This document shows, piece after piece, positions 1 through 6,860 of a stretch of 20,246 nucleotides of DNA. The DNA is from an uncultured Oscillospiraceae bacterium (lineage in GTDB: Bacteria; Bacillota_A; Clostridia; Oscillospirales; Oscillospiraceae): contig CAAGIF010000196.1 in assembly GCA_900769845.1 (NCBI GenBank), positions 1 to 20,246 of the forward strand. The letters are read 5' to 3'. Below the pieces are notes generated by a model, which saw only the letters and a list, made by a program, of their open reading frames with translations, had not been told where the DNA came from and searched no databases. The position numbers and the translations under genes are program-made. Numbering within the stretch: the stretch's first letter is position 1; every line of letters begins with the position of its first letter.

Positions 1-353
1 CTCAGGAAGCTGAGTTCTTCTGCTTCGGCACCAATGACCTGACTCAGATGACCTTCGGCTTCTCCCGCGACGACGCAGGTAAGTTCCTGGATGCCTACTA
101 CGCAGGCAAGATCTATGAGAACGATCCCTTCGCAAAGCTGGATCAGACCGGTGTCGGCATGCTGATGGAAATGGCTGTTTCCAAGGGCAAGGCTTCCGGC
201 AAGCAGCTGCACTACGGCATCTGCGGCGAGCACGGCGGCGACCCCATGTCCGTTGAGTTCTGCCACAAGATCGGCCTGGATTATGTTTCCTGCAGCCCCT
301 TCCGTGTACCCATCGCCCGTCTGGCTGCCGCTCAGGCTGCTATTAAGGGTTAA
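1..353 (+). CDS. ppdK: Pyruvate, phosphate dikinase, C-terminal part (5' end outside window)
   Basis: The last 116 or so residues of PPDK, read in the frame that starts at base 3, ending in TAA at 351-353. PPDK is a cytoplasmic enzyme that interconverts pyruvate, ATP and Pi with PEP, AMP and PPi, and anaerobic Clostridia use it in glycolysis or gluconeogenesis. The visible part is the C-terminal PEP/pyruvate TIM-barrel domain. It contains [17 protein letters not shown] and [10 protein letters not shown], the latter carrying the Cys that acts as the proton donor in characterised PPDKs, and it ends with the typical [16 protein letters not shown]. Full-length PPDK is about 875 residues, so roughly 87 percent lies upstream. 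The reading frame is intact and the active-site residues in view are conserved. A strong hairpin lies 21 bases after the stop, so it is probably the last gene of its transcript. Certain as to family. Confidence 0.96.
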   Translation, partial: QEAEFFCFGTNDLTQMTFGFSRDDAGKFLDAYYAGKIYENDPFAKLDQTGVGMLMEMAVSKGKASGKQLHYGICGEHGGDPMSVEFCHKIGLDYVSCSPFRVPIARLAAAQAAIKG

Positions 354-374
354 TATCAGATAACCGGAATATTG

Positions 375-406
375 ATAAGGGTATCACCTTGTGGTGATAC
401 CCTTAT
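375..406 (+). terminator. Hairpin after ppdK, probable terminator
   Basis: A perfect 14-bp inverted repeat (ATAAGGGTATCACC at 375-388, loop TTGT, GGTGATACCCTTAT at 393-406) starts 21 bases after the ppdK stop. No clean T-run follows (TCAGCACAAAAG), so it is either a weak intrinsic terminator or a 3'-end stabilising hairpin. Confidence 0.7.
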
Positions 407-457
407 TCAGCACAAAAGATGAACAGAACCCCATATATCTAAAAAAGAAGGATAGAT

Positions 458-1516
458 ATGTTGTTTTTGAAACGGATTATGGCAGTTACACAGGCGTTTA
501 TACTGTTCGTAGGATTGGCAGCCTGCAGTTTCCAATATGCTGAATCTACTCCGGAAACGGTTGCCTCGCCCTCTGCTTTTGCTGAACTAAATACCCAGCC
601 TGCAGAAGAGGTTGGTGCGCCTGCGACGGAATCTGCAACTGAGCCTGCTGTTTTGAATGAGGCACACACATGCCCTGCAGAAGATCCTTATGCGGGCATG
701 AGTAAGGCGGAATTCTATGCAGACTATACACCTGCATGCTGCAACCAGGATGCCAGGTACCGATCCAAGCACGGGTTCCTCTCCGGCAGCCTGGAAGTGC
801 CGGGGCAATATGCTCAGGAAGCGGAGAATCGGCCACAATTGAATGGGAAATATATCCGCAACACGGCCGCGGTCTATTTGGACAACGGCAGCACCTATGT
901 GGTGATGGACAGCCAGGGAAATGAAGTCATGCGGATCCACAGATCCGGTGGTTACATTACACTGGAGGAGGTGGCGGCCTACATGTATGCTTTCGGCAGC
1001 GCCGGCGGCAGCTTGCCCGCCAACTACACATCCAAGAAAAGCGGTGATCCTCAGAGCAACCGGTGGGGGGAATATCTGCGGCTGAACCATTCCCGTTTCA
1101 TCGGTGATACGGACCGGTATCCTTATGAGCCGGAACTGCCGGATATTTCCGGCTGCGGCGGTGCTTTGGAGTATTATGAAATGGATATCGGCACCACCGG
1201 AACCGCCACGCCCGGATATGCGCCCAAGCCTTATGTGCGTGGGGGCACCATTACCCGTGGCGCTGCCCGATTGGTGTATGCACGCCAGGATCTGAACAGA
1301 AACGGTGTATATGAGCCGAACGAAGTGTATGTTTTCTACACCCATAATCATTATAACGATTTTAGAGAATATCTGAACTATTATGGCGGCTGGGGAGAAG
1401 TCTTCGGCAATGAGACCGGAGGCGGCGAGTACAGCAGCAAGAGTAATGCCAATCCTACTCCCTATGTTCCGACTGCTTATGATGATTTTTCGTGGCAGTT
1501 GTCCGATGCAGCCTGA
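458..1516 (+). CDS. Lipoprotein with divergent barnase-like ribonuclease domain
   Basis: A 352-residue exported lipoprotein. AGAAGGA at 446-452 supports the ATG. Residues 5-23 form a signal peptide ending in a lipobox, L20-A21-A22-C23, followed by a Ser/Thr/Pro/Ala/Glu-rich linker to about residue 70. The C-terminal half (about 165-310) follows the order of conserved features in barnase-type guanyl-specific ribonucleases: EVAAYMYAFGSAGGSLPANY with a following Lys pair matches the barnase helix and LPxNYxTK stretch. YYEMDIG matches the READINY segment with the general base Glu (E241 here), RGAARLVYA matches the SDRILYSS segment with its Arg (R271), and THNHYNDF matches TDHYQTF with the catalytic His (H298). 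It is longer than barnase, with extra loops at about 195-230, 245-265 and 278-290. Assigned by eye from motif order; an RNase acting outside the cell or a degenerate relative are both possible. No barstar-like inhibitor is adjacent. Confidence 0.7.
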   Translation: MLFLKRIMAVTQAFILFVGLAACSFQYAESTPETVASPSAFAELNTQPAEEVGAPATESATEPAVLNEAHTCPAEDPYAGMSKAEFYADYTPACCNQDARYRSKHGFLSGSLEVPGQYAQEAENRPQLNGKYIRNTAAVYLDNGSTYVVMDSQGNEVMRIHRSGGYITLEEVAAYMYAFGSAGGSLPANYTSKKSGDPQSNRWGEYLRLNHSRFIGDTDRYPYEPELPDISGCGGALEYYEMDIGTTGTATPGYAPKPYVRGGTITRGAARLVYARQDLNRNGVYEPNEVYVFYTHNHYNDFREYLNYYGGWGEVFGNETGGGEYSSKSNANPTPYVPTAYDDFSWQLSDAA

Positions 1517-1587
1517 TCAGAACCCTGCTGTCGGTTTACAAAGCTTCCGAGAAATAGTTCGCTTGCTTTCAAAAGATAATTTATAAT

Positions 1588-1617
1588 AAAACCGCTCCTC
1601 AGACGAGGAGCGGTTTT
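1588..1617. terminator. Bidirectional intrinsic terminator between convergent genes
   Basis: The inverted repeat ACCGCTCCTC (1591-1600), loop AGAC, GAGGAGCGGT (1605-1614) is flanked by A-run and T-run bases so that the stem extends to 1588-1617. It sits between the rightward ribonuclease-like gene and the leftward CofE-like gene, so it can stop transcription from both sides. Confidence 0.9.
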
Positions 1618-1699
1618 TGCATTGATGCAGATAAACAAGGAATACAGGACAATGGGAGGCGCAAACCCCGGATCGCGGTTTGCTGTGTATCGCAAAAAA

Positions 1700-2887
1700 T
1701 TAGCTGGTGTAGTTATCAAAATAGCCTTGAATGTGGATGATAGGCGTTCCCTTGTCGCCAGAGCCGGAGGTTAGGTCACAAAGAGAACCTATCAGATCGG
1801 TCAAACGGCGGGGTGTTGTGCCCTGAGATGCCATAGAACCGGACAGGTCACCCTTCTCGCGAATTGCTTTTTCAATAGCCGTCTTTAATTCTTCACCGGA
1901 AAGATTTGCAAAATCATTATCAGCCAGGTATTTCAGTTTCAATTCGTTGGGTGTGCCTTCCAAGCCGGAGGTGTATGCGGGGGAAACAACCGGATCGGCA
2001 AGCTCCCAAATTTTGCCTATGGGATCTCTGAATGCACCGTCACCATAGACCATGACCTCAACAAGTTTTCCCGTTTTTTCCAAAAAGCTTTTCTGAATAG
2101 AATCCACCAAATCAGTGCAGTCGCGAGGGAATAACTTAACCATATTCTCGGTGGATTTGTTGGATCCGAGAAGACCGTACTTTTCGTTATATCCGCTTCC
2201 GTTCACAGAAGAGGTTAAGATATCATCCAAACCGCAGACGCGTTCTGCGCCGGCTTCCAACAGTAAGCGCTTGGATCTTGCCCTGGTGTGGATATCGCAG
2301 GTCAGGACATTTTTGGTGTAAGTCAGAATAACTCTGGGATCATTTGCAAAGATAACTTCTACATCTGCGCCCTCTTCCTGAATCAAATCGGAGTAATACT
2401 GTACATAGTCAACCATGGTGAAAGGATGGGGATTCTCGCCGAATAAGGCGCGATAACGCTCCAGTGTAAGCACATCGGAGTAAGGATTGACTTTAGCGGA
2501 ATCCAACTTATCCAGGGAAACCAATTCATTCCCCACTTCATCAGAAGGATAGCTCAGCATTAAGACAACCTTTTTGCAGCCGCGGGCAATGCCGCGCAGG
2601 CAGATGGCAAAACGGTTACGGGACAAGATGGGGAAAATTACGCCAACCGTTTCAGCGCCGAGTTTGCCGCGAATATCTTCTGCGATCGCATCAACAGGGG
2701 CATAGTTGCCTTGGGCCCGGGCTACGATGGATTCCGTGAGTGCGACAATGTCGCGATTGCGAATGTTATAGCCTTCACTTGCTGCGGCATCTAAAACGCT
2801 ATCCACAACAATGCGGCTCAGATCATCACCTTCGCGGATAATTGGACAGCGAATACCTCTGGAAACGGTTCCCACTTTTCTTTCCAT
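1700..2887 (-). CDS. CofE-like protein, coenzyme F420-0:L-glutamate ligase family
   Basis: A 395-residue cytoplasmic protein of the F420-0:gamma-glutamyl ligase superfamily. CofE adds glutamate to coenzyme F420-0 using GTP. The N-terminus MERKVGTVSRGIRCPIIREG, the segment NRDIVALTESIVARAQGNY and IFPILSRNRFAICLRGIARG resemble the family's nucleotide-binding core. The protein is longer than classical CofE (about 250 residues) and matches a long clostridial subfamily often annotated as F420-0:glutamate ligase in organisms not known to make F420. The frame is open from a GTG at 2896, but GAGGTG (2899-2894) is the ribosome binding site and is spaced six bases from ATG 2887, so I start there. It is monocistronic, with a strong promoter upstream and a terminator downstream. 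The true substrate is unknown; another amide ligase reaction is possible. Confidence 0.8.
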   Translation of the reverse strand: MERKVGTVSRGIRCPIIREGDDLSRIVVDSVLDAAASEGYNIRNRDIVALTESIVARAQGNYAPVDAIAEDIRGKLGAETVGVIFPILSRNRFAICLRGIARGCKKVVLMLSYPSDEVGNELVSLDKLDSAKVNPYSDVLTLERYRALFGENPHPFTMVDYVQYYSDLIQEEGADVEVIFANDPRVILTYTKNVLTCDIHTRARSKRLLLEAGAERVCGLDDILTSSVNGSGYNEKYGLLGSNKSTENMVKLFPRDCTDLVDSIQKSFLEKTGKLVEVMVYGDGAFRDPIGKIWELADPVVSPAYTSGLEGTPNELKLKYLADNDFANLSGEELKTAIEKAIREKGDLSGSMASQGTTPRRLTDLIGSLCDLTSGSGDKGTPIIHIQGYFDNYTS

Positions 2888-2936
2888 AAATGGCACCTCA
2901 TTTTGTTAATTCTGATTGGTCAGGAGAACTCCAATA

Positions 2937-2965
2937 ATTATACAGCAAACAAAGATGTCTTTCAA
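2937..2965 (-). promoter_or_regulatory. Sigma-A promoter of the CofE-like gene
   Basis: Read on the minus strand: TTGAAA (2965-2960), 17-base spacer, TATAAT (2942-2937), giving a start near 2930 and a leader of about 40 bases before ATG 2887. The 336-base space between the CofE-like gene and the flavoprotein pair contains this promoter and the divergent one at 3125; I see no gene in it. Confidence 0.82.
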
Positions 2966-3124
2966 TTGGTTTTTCCTATCTGCAGCCAGAAGGATACTTA
3001 CGGTGCGTCGAACAGTTGACACAAACAAAACCACCTGTTTTTCCTTTCGGAAAGAGGATTGTTTTTGCGCTTGGTGCCATTTCCGGACCGATATGCATGC
3101 AATATAAAAAATACCGATTTTTTC

Positions 3125-3153
3125 TTGCAATTGGGGCCGGTCTGCGATAAACT
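3125..3153 (+). promoter_or_regulatory. Probable sigma-A promoter of the flavodoxin-like pair
   Basis: TTGCAA (3125-3130), 17-base spacer, TAAACT (3148-3153). The predicted start near 3160 would leave a leader of about 64 bases before ATG 3224. The boxes are less canonical than those of the divergent promoter at 2937-2965. Confidence 0.55.
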
Positions 3154-3223
3154 GAAAGGGTAGGATGGCCATAGGGCGATTTGTGTTTTCACTGATCGGA
3201 TCTATACGGGGAAGGTGGAGAAT

Positions 3224-3715
3224 ATGAAAACAATACTTCATGATTTGGGTGAGGCGTACGAGCCGCTGCTGAAAAACAAATGTGATACAGTCATCAACGC
3301 GGACGGAAAATATGCCCCCTGCCAGGGGTGTTTTGGTTGTTGGACAAAGCATCCGGCGCAATGCTACATGAAAGATAAGCTGCAAACGGCATGCCGTGTG
3401 ATCGGAAAATCAGAGCATCTGATTATTATAACCAGGAATTATTACGGGGCGTACAGTCCGGCGGTGAAAAATGTGCTGGACAGAAGCATCGGCGCGTCTA
3501 CGCCCTTCAGCACCTATCGCGGCAAGCAGATGCACCATACTCTTCGTTATAAAAAGCATGAGAAACTCACGGTATATGCTTACGGCGATATGACACCGGA
3601 GGAAGAGGACACATTCCGCTATATGGTTGAAAGAAATGCCATTAATCACGGATTCCGGGAGTTTGCGTTCCACACTCTGACAAATCCGGAGGAATTGGAG
3701 GCGTTGGAAATATGA
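3224..3715 (+). CDS. Flavodoxin-family NAD(P)H-dependent oxidoreductase with Cys cluster
   Basis: A 163-residue soluble protein of the NADPH-dependent FMN reductase / iron-sulfur flavoprotein type. A CxxCxxC...C cluster at Cys33, 36, 39 and 47 (APCQGCFGCW then HPAQC) is like the Cys motif of Isf-type flavoproteins. The segment IIITRNYYGAYSPAVKNVLDRS (about 75-95) is the flavin-binding loop region of the fold. It lacks the usual N-terminal GSPR phosphate-binding loop; the protein begins directly with MKTILHDLGE. GTG 3215 is in frame, but AAGGTGG (3212-3218) lies at good distance from ATG 3224, which I take as start. The stop overlaps the next start (ATGA at 3712-3715), so the two products are translationally coupled and may work together. 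The substrate is unknown; an Fe-S ligand role for the Cys cluster is inference. Confidence 0.75.
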   Translation: MKTILHDLGEAYEPLLKNKCDTVINADGKYAPCQGCFGCWTKHPAQCYMKDKLQTACRVIGKSEHLIIITRNYYGAYSPAVKNVLDRSIGASTPFSTYRGKQMHHTLRYKKHEKLTVYAYGDMTPEEEDTFRYMVERNAINHGFREFAFHTLTNPEELEALEI

Positions 3716-4422
3716 AAACGGTACTGATCAACGGCAGTCCCAAAAAGAAGGGCAGCGTTTCCGGATTTATCCTTGGCATGATCCGCCTTCTGCTCAAGGG
3801 GGATGTGGTAACAGAGAAGGTTCGCAATGCAGCGGATCACCGGCGGGGGTTGGAAAGCTTAAAGGGTGCGGATGCGGTTGTGTTCGGCCTGCCGCTGTAT
3901 GTGGACGGCGTCCCTTCCCATATGTTGGTGTTTATGAAGGAAATGGAGAAATTCTGCGCAGATCAGGGCATCCGGCTGAATGTGTATGTGGCGTCCAATG
4001 GCGGCTTTATTGAAGGCTGTCAGAACAAGCCACTGATGCGGGTGTTTGAGAATTTCTGCAGCCGCTGCGGCTTCCGGTGGTGCGGCGGCGTAGGCATTGG
4101 CGGCGGCGTGATGCTCAATGTGATGCGGATCCTGGTCTTCGTATATGCGGGAATATTTGTGATCAATGCATTTGCTGCCGGCCTGTCCGGAGCATTGTCG
4201 ATTTTTGCAGGACAGATGGGCTGGGTTCTGTTTTTCAGCGCAGCGGTGCTTTTCTATTGCCTGCGCATGGGCATTGCAATCAGCAAGGGAGAAAGCTGCG
4301 GAGTGAAATATACCCGGATCCTGCTGCCGTCATTTGTGTTTATTTTGGTCGCAGATATTTTCTTTGTGATCCTTTCTGTATTTCAGGGGGGGATTTTCAG
4401 AGGATGGCTGCGCCGGAAATAA
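3712..4422 (+). CDS. Flavodoxin-like NAD(P)H oxidoreductase with C-terminal membrane segments
   Basis: A 236-residue protein. The N-terminus has the flavodoxin fold's first strand and phosphate loop (MKTVLINGSPKKKGSVSG), then VFGLPLYVDGVPSHM (57-71), the usual second FMN loop, and YVASNGGFIEG (92-102). After a Cys-containing stretch (C116, C119, C124) come about three hydrophobic segments at roughly 134-158, 162-187 and 202-226, ending in WLRRK. It is therefore probably an FMN-binding reductase domain on the cytoplasmic face, tethered to the membrane. It starts inside the stop of the previous flavodoxin-like gene, which lacks the phosphate loop that this one has, suggesting a heteromeric pair. 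The electron acceptor is unknown. No terminator is obvious in the following 100 bases. Confidence 0.75.
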   Translation: MKTVLINGSPKKKGSVSGFILGMIRLLLKGDVVTEKVRNAADHRRGLESLKGADAVVFGLPLYVDGVPSHMLVFMKEMEKFCADQGIRLNVYVASNGGFIEGCQNKPLMRVFENFCSRCGFRWCGGVGIGGGVMLNVMRILVFVYAGIFVINAFAAGLSGALSIFAGQMGWVLFFSAAVLFYCLRMGIAISKGESCGVKYTRILLPSFVFILVADIFFVILSVFQGGIFRGWLRRK

Positions 4423-4520
4423 TACATTTTACGGATATAGGTGTCTTTTGCCGAGTGTTTTCTGCAAAATGAAATACCAAATATAGTCCGAAAAAGTTTG
4501 CATCCTGCGAACAAAAATGC

Positions 4521-4549
4521 TTGACAGACGGACAAATGCGTGCTAATAT
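4521..4549 (+). promoter_or_regulatory. Sigma-A promoter of the T-box transport operon
   Basis: A consensus TTGACA (4521-4526), 17-base spacer and TAATAT (4544-4549) predict a start near 4556, just ahead of the T-box stem I. Between the end of the flavoprotein gene (4422) and this promoter I see nothing further. Confidence 0.88.
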
Positions 4550-4556
4550 GACTTCA

Positions 4557-4860
4557 CAATTTTCTTTGACAAATGCGTTTGAGCAGAAAGAGTAGCCCAA
4601 AAGAATGCCACAGAGAGTTGCCGGAGGGTGCAAGGCAATGGCTGGACGTTGGGTGAAGTTCATTCTGCAAGCAGCGTGTTGAACCGGTAGTAGGCACGAC
4701 GGAGAGCGACCGTTATATCGCTGAGGCTTTTCAAACCATGGGCAGGAAGTGTCCCGGCAGGTTGCGAAGCTGATAAGGCATCTTCCGTGAGGAATGTGCG
4801 AAGCAGAGTGGTAACGCGTAATTTTACGCCCCTGTAATTATACAGGGGCGTTTTTATTTT
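4557..4860 (+). promoter_or_regulatory. T-box riboswitch, predicted tRNA-Phe (UUC specifier)
   Basis: A transcriptional T-box leader. Stem I base pairs GCAGAA (4583-4588) with TTCTGC (4663-4668). The specifier loop has the conserved AGTA (4591-4594) opposite GAA (4655-4657). The codon in the specifier position is TTC (4659-4661) followed by the usual purine A4662, predicting tRNA-Phe. The apical hairpin TTGCC/GGCAA (4618-4638) holds a GGTGCAA-like loop typical of stem I. The T-box itself is AGAGTGGTAACGCG (4805-4818), slightly off the AGGGTGGNACCGCG consensus. Its bulge UGGU (4809-4812) pairs with an acceptor end carrying discriminator A73, as in tRNA-Phe and unlike bacterial tRNA-Trp (G73). 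GCGTA/TACGC can form the antiterminator helix. It regulates the ABC operon starting at 4921. Confidence 0.9.
4826..4860 (+). terminator. T-box regulated intrinsic terminator
   Basis: CGCCCCTGTA (4827-4836), loop ATTA, TACAGGGGCG (4841-4850), then TTTTTATTTT. The 5' arm overlaps bases needed by the antiterminator, so uncharged tRNA is expected to prevent this hairpin and allow transcription of the transporter genes. Confidence 0.93.
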
Positions 4861-4920
4861 ATATTTTCCGCCCTTTTCCGGACGCGAAATAATGATCACC
4901 AAAGTTGGAGGAAACAGAAA

Positions 4921-5892
4921 ATGAAAAAGATTCTTGCCATGGCCCTTGCCGTTATAATGCTGCTGTCCGTGCTGACCGCCTGTGACAGTGGAAATGCACC
5001 TGCCAAGGAAGCCGACGGTGTATACCATGTGGGTATTGTCCAGCTGATGCAGCACATTGCCCTTGACCGGGCAACCCAGGGATTTCAGGATGCGCTGAAG
5101 GAGAAGCTGGGAGATAAAGTCAGCTTTGATGTTCAGTTGGCCAGCGGTGAGACCACCAACTGCACCACCATCGTGACGAAATTTGTCAATGACGGCGTGG
5201 ATCTGATCATGGGCAATGCCACTCCTGCGGTTATTGCAGCCAAGGAAGCTACTGCCACCATTCCCGTCATCGGAACCTCCGTCACGGATTATGTGGCGGA
5301 AGAGGCGGCCATCGTGGCTTCCAACGAAGCTCCCGGCGGTAATGTTACCGGTTATTCCGACATGAGCGATATTGCGGCCCATGTGGAGCTGACTCAGAAG
5401 CTTTGCCCCGATGCCAAGACTGTGGCTATCATCTATTGCTCTGCGGAGCCCAACTCTGTGATCCAGGGCAATCAGGCCAAGCAGCTGTATGAAGCAGCAG
5501 GCTTTGCCACGGTTACCCTGACCGCAAGCGACATCACCACCATTTCCACGGTGGTTACCTCTGCCTGCGAGCAGGCGGATGTGATCTACATCCCCACCGA
5601 CAACCTCTTTGCGGAAAACATGGAATCCGTTAAGAACATCGCGGAACCTGCCAAGATCCCCGTGATCTGCGGCGAGGGCGGAATGGCGCAGGCCGGCGGC
5701 ACTGCTTCCGTTGCCATCGACTACTATGTTCTGGGCTACCGCGCCGGCGAAATGGCCTACGAGATTCTGGTCAACGGCGCAGATCCGGCAACCACTCCCA
5801 TCGGTTTCATGACGGCTGAGGATATGGAACTGGTCATCAACGAAGAAAATGTTGCAGCCATCGGCCTGACCATTCCCGAAGACCTGAAATAA
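4921..5892 (+). CDS. ABC transporter substrate-binding lipoprotein (TrpX / ABC_sub_bind family)
   Basis: A 323-residue extracellular lipoprotein that captures substrate for the permease and ATPase encoded downstream. The signal peptide MKKILAMALAVIMLLSV ends in lipobox L-T-A-C (C21). The mature part is a periplasmic-binding-protein type I fold of the ABC_sub_bind family: VGIVQLMQHIALDRATQGF near the N-terminus, NDGVDLIMGNATPAVIAAKE, PVIGTSVTDY, and a second lobe with KTVAIIYCSAEPNS, DVIYIPTDN and IPVICGEGGM. The family includes TrpX-type proteins of Firmicutes, often under tryptophan T-boxes; here the leader is read as Phe, so an aromatic amino acid or precursor, likely phenylalanine, is the inferred ligand. 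GGAGG (4907-4911) sits nine bases before ATG. It is first in a three-gene operon. Confidence 0.92.
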   Translation: MKKILAMALAVIMLLSVLTACDSGNAPAKEADGVYHVGIVQLMQHIALDRATQGFQDALKEKLGDKVSFDVQLASGETTNCTTIVTKFVNDGVDLIMGNATPAVIAAKEATATIPVIGTSVTDYVAEEAAIVASNEAPGGNVTGYSDMSDIAAHVELTQKLCPDAKTVAIIYCSAEPNSVIQGNQAKQLYEAAGFATVTLTASDITTISTVVTSACEQADVIYIPTDNLFAENMESVKNIAEPAKIPVICGEGGMAQAGGTASVAIDYYVLGYRAGEMAYEILVNGADPATTPIGFMTAEDMELVINEENVAAIGLTIPEDLK

Positions 5893-5948
5893 CTGCGATA
5901 TCCCGATAAATTGCGGGAATTATGAGAATCCTACCACGGAGGTAACCT

Positions 5949-6860
5949 ATGTCTTTCCTTGCTTCCTTGTTAAAAATGTTGCCGGATGCGGCGGCCCAGG
6001 GCCTGATCTGGGGCATTCTGGCCATCGGCGTATTCATCACCTATAAGCTGCTGGATTTTTCCGATCTGACTGTGGACGGCTCCATCTGTACCGGCGGCGC
6101 GGTTGCCGCGCTGCTGATCCTCAACGGCGTGCCTGTGGCAATCGCTATGATGGCGGCCTTCTGCGCCGGAGCAGTTGCCGGTCTTATTACAGCGATCCTG
6201 CACACCCGCATGGGCATTCCTCCCATTTTGTCGGGTATTCTGACCCAGCTGGCGCTATATTCCATCAATCTGCGGATCATGGGCAAATCCATGCTTGCAG
6301 TAAGTGTGGATAAGTTTCCCCTTCTGGTCAGCGTCCGGAACCAGGCCACCTCCTGCCTGGTGGCACTTGTGTTTGTGGCTGCCATCATTGCGGCGCTGTA
6401 CTGGTTCTTTGGTACGGAGCTTGGCTGCGCTGTCCGGGCCACCGGCGCCAACGGCAACATGAGTCGGGCCCAAGGCATCAATACGGACACCATGAAGCTG
6501 GTGGGTCTGGTTCTGTCCAACGGTCTTGTGGGTCTCAGCGGCGCTCTCTATACCCAATATTTGGGCAGCGTTACCGTGAATATGGGCCGGGGCGCTATTG
6601 TCATCGGTCTGGCGGCGGTGATCATCGGAGAAGTTCTGTTCAGTAAGATCTTCCGGAACTTCGCCCTTCGCCTGGCCGGCGTGGTCATCGGCGCGATCAT
6701 TTATTATGTGGTGATTGCCTTGGTCATTCAGCTGGGTCTGAATACGGACGATCTGAAGCTGTTCTCTGCAGCCTTCGTTGCCGTGGCGCTGTTCATTCCT
6801 TACTGGAAAGGCAAGCATGCCGGAAGAACTCTGGGAAAGGGAGGTAAGAGCCATGCTTGA
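5949..6860 (+). CDS. ABC transporter permease (TrpY / LivH-like BPD_transp_2)
   Basis: A 303-residue integral membrane protein with about eight to nine hydrophobic segments, of the branched-chain amino acid type permease family (BPD_transp_2). Recognisable stretches are GLIWGILAIGVFITYKLLDFSDLTVDGS near the N-terminus and CAVRATGANGNMSRAQGINTDTMKLVGLVLSNGLVGLSGALYTQY in the middle, the latter holding the loop that contacts the ATPase. ACGGAGGT precedes the ATG at good spacing. Only 56 bases separate it from the binding-protein gene, and its stop overlaps the start of the ATPase gene, so it is co-transcribed under the Phe T-box. The family lacks a second permease gene here, so the pore is expected to be a homodimer. 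Confidence 0.92.
   Translation: MSFLASLLKMLPDAAAQGLIWGILAIGVFITYKLLDFSDLTVDGSICTGGAVAALLILNGVPVAIAMMAAFCAGAVAGLITAILHTRMGIPPILSGILTQLALYSINLRIMGKSMLAVSVDKFPLLVSVRNQATSCLVALVFVAAIIAALYWFFGTELGCAVRATGANGNMSRAQGINTDTMKLVGLVLSNGLVGLSGALYTQYLGSVTVNMGRGAIVIGLAAVIIGEVLFSKIFRNFALRLAGVVIGAIIYYVVIALVIQLGLNTDDLKLFSAAFVAVALFIPYWKGKHAGRTLGKGGKSHA

Noticed and set aside
587..1351. Long open frame on the minus strand inside the ribonuclease-like gene
   Set aside because: It lies wholly opposite a gene with lipobox, ribosome binding site and recognisable domain; its product is low-complexity and matches nothing.
2906..3385. Minus-strand open frame across the CofE/flavoprotein intergenic region
   Set aside because: It overlaps the strong minus-strand promoter and the divergent promoter, has no ribosome binding site, and shows no domain.
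4423..4520. Possible terminator after the flavodoxin-like pair (TTTTGC ... GCAAAA)
   Set aside because: The stem is too short with a long loop and no T-run follows, so I do not call it.
4660..5382. Minus-strand open frame across the T-box and binding-protein gene
   Set aside because: It runs through a structured RNA leader and is opposite a well supported lipoprotein gene.
5901..5918. TCCCG ... CGGGA inverted repeat between binding protein and permease genes
   Set aside because: A five-base stem only; it may tune relative expression but could be chance.
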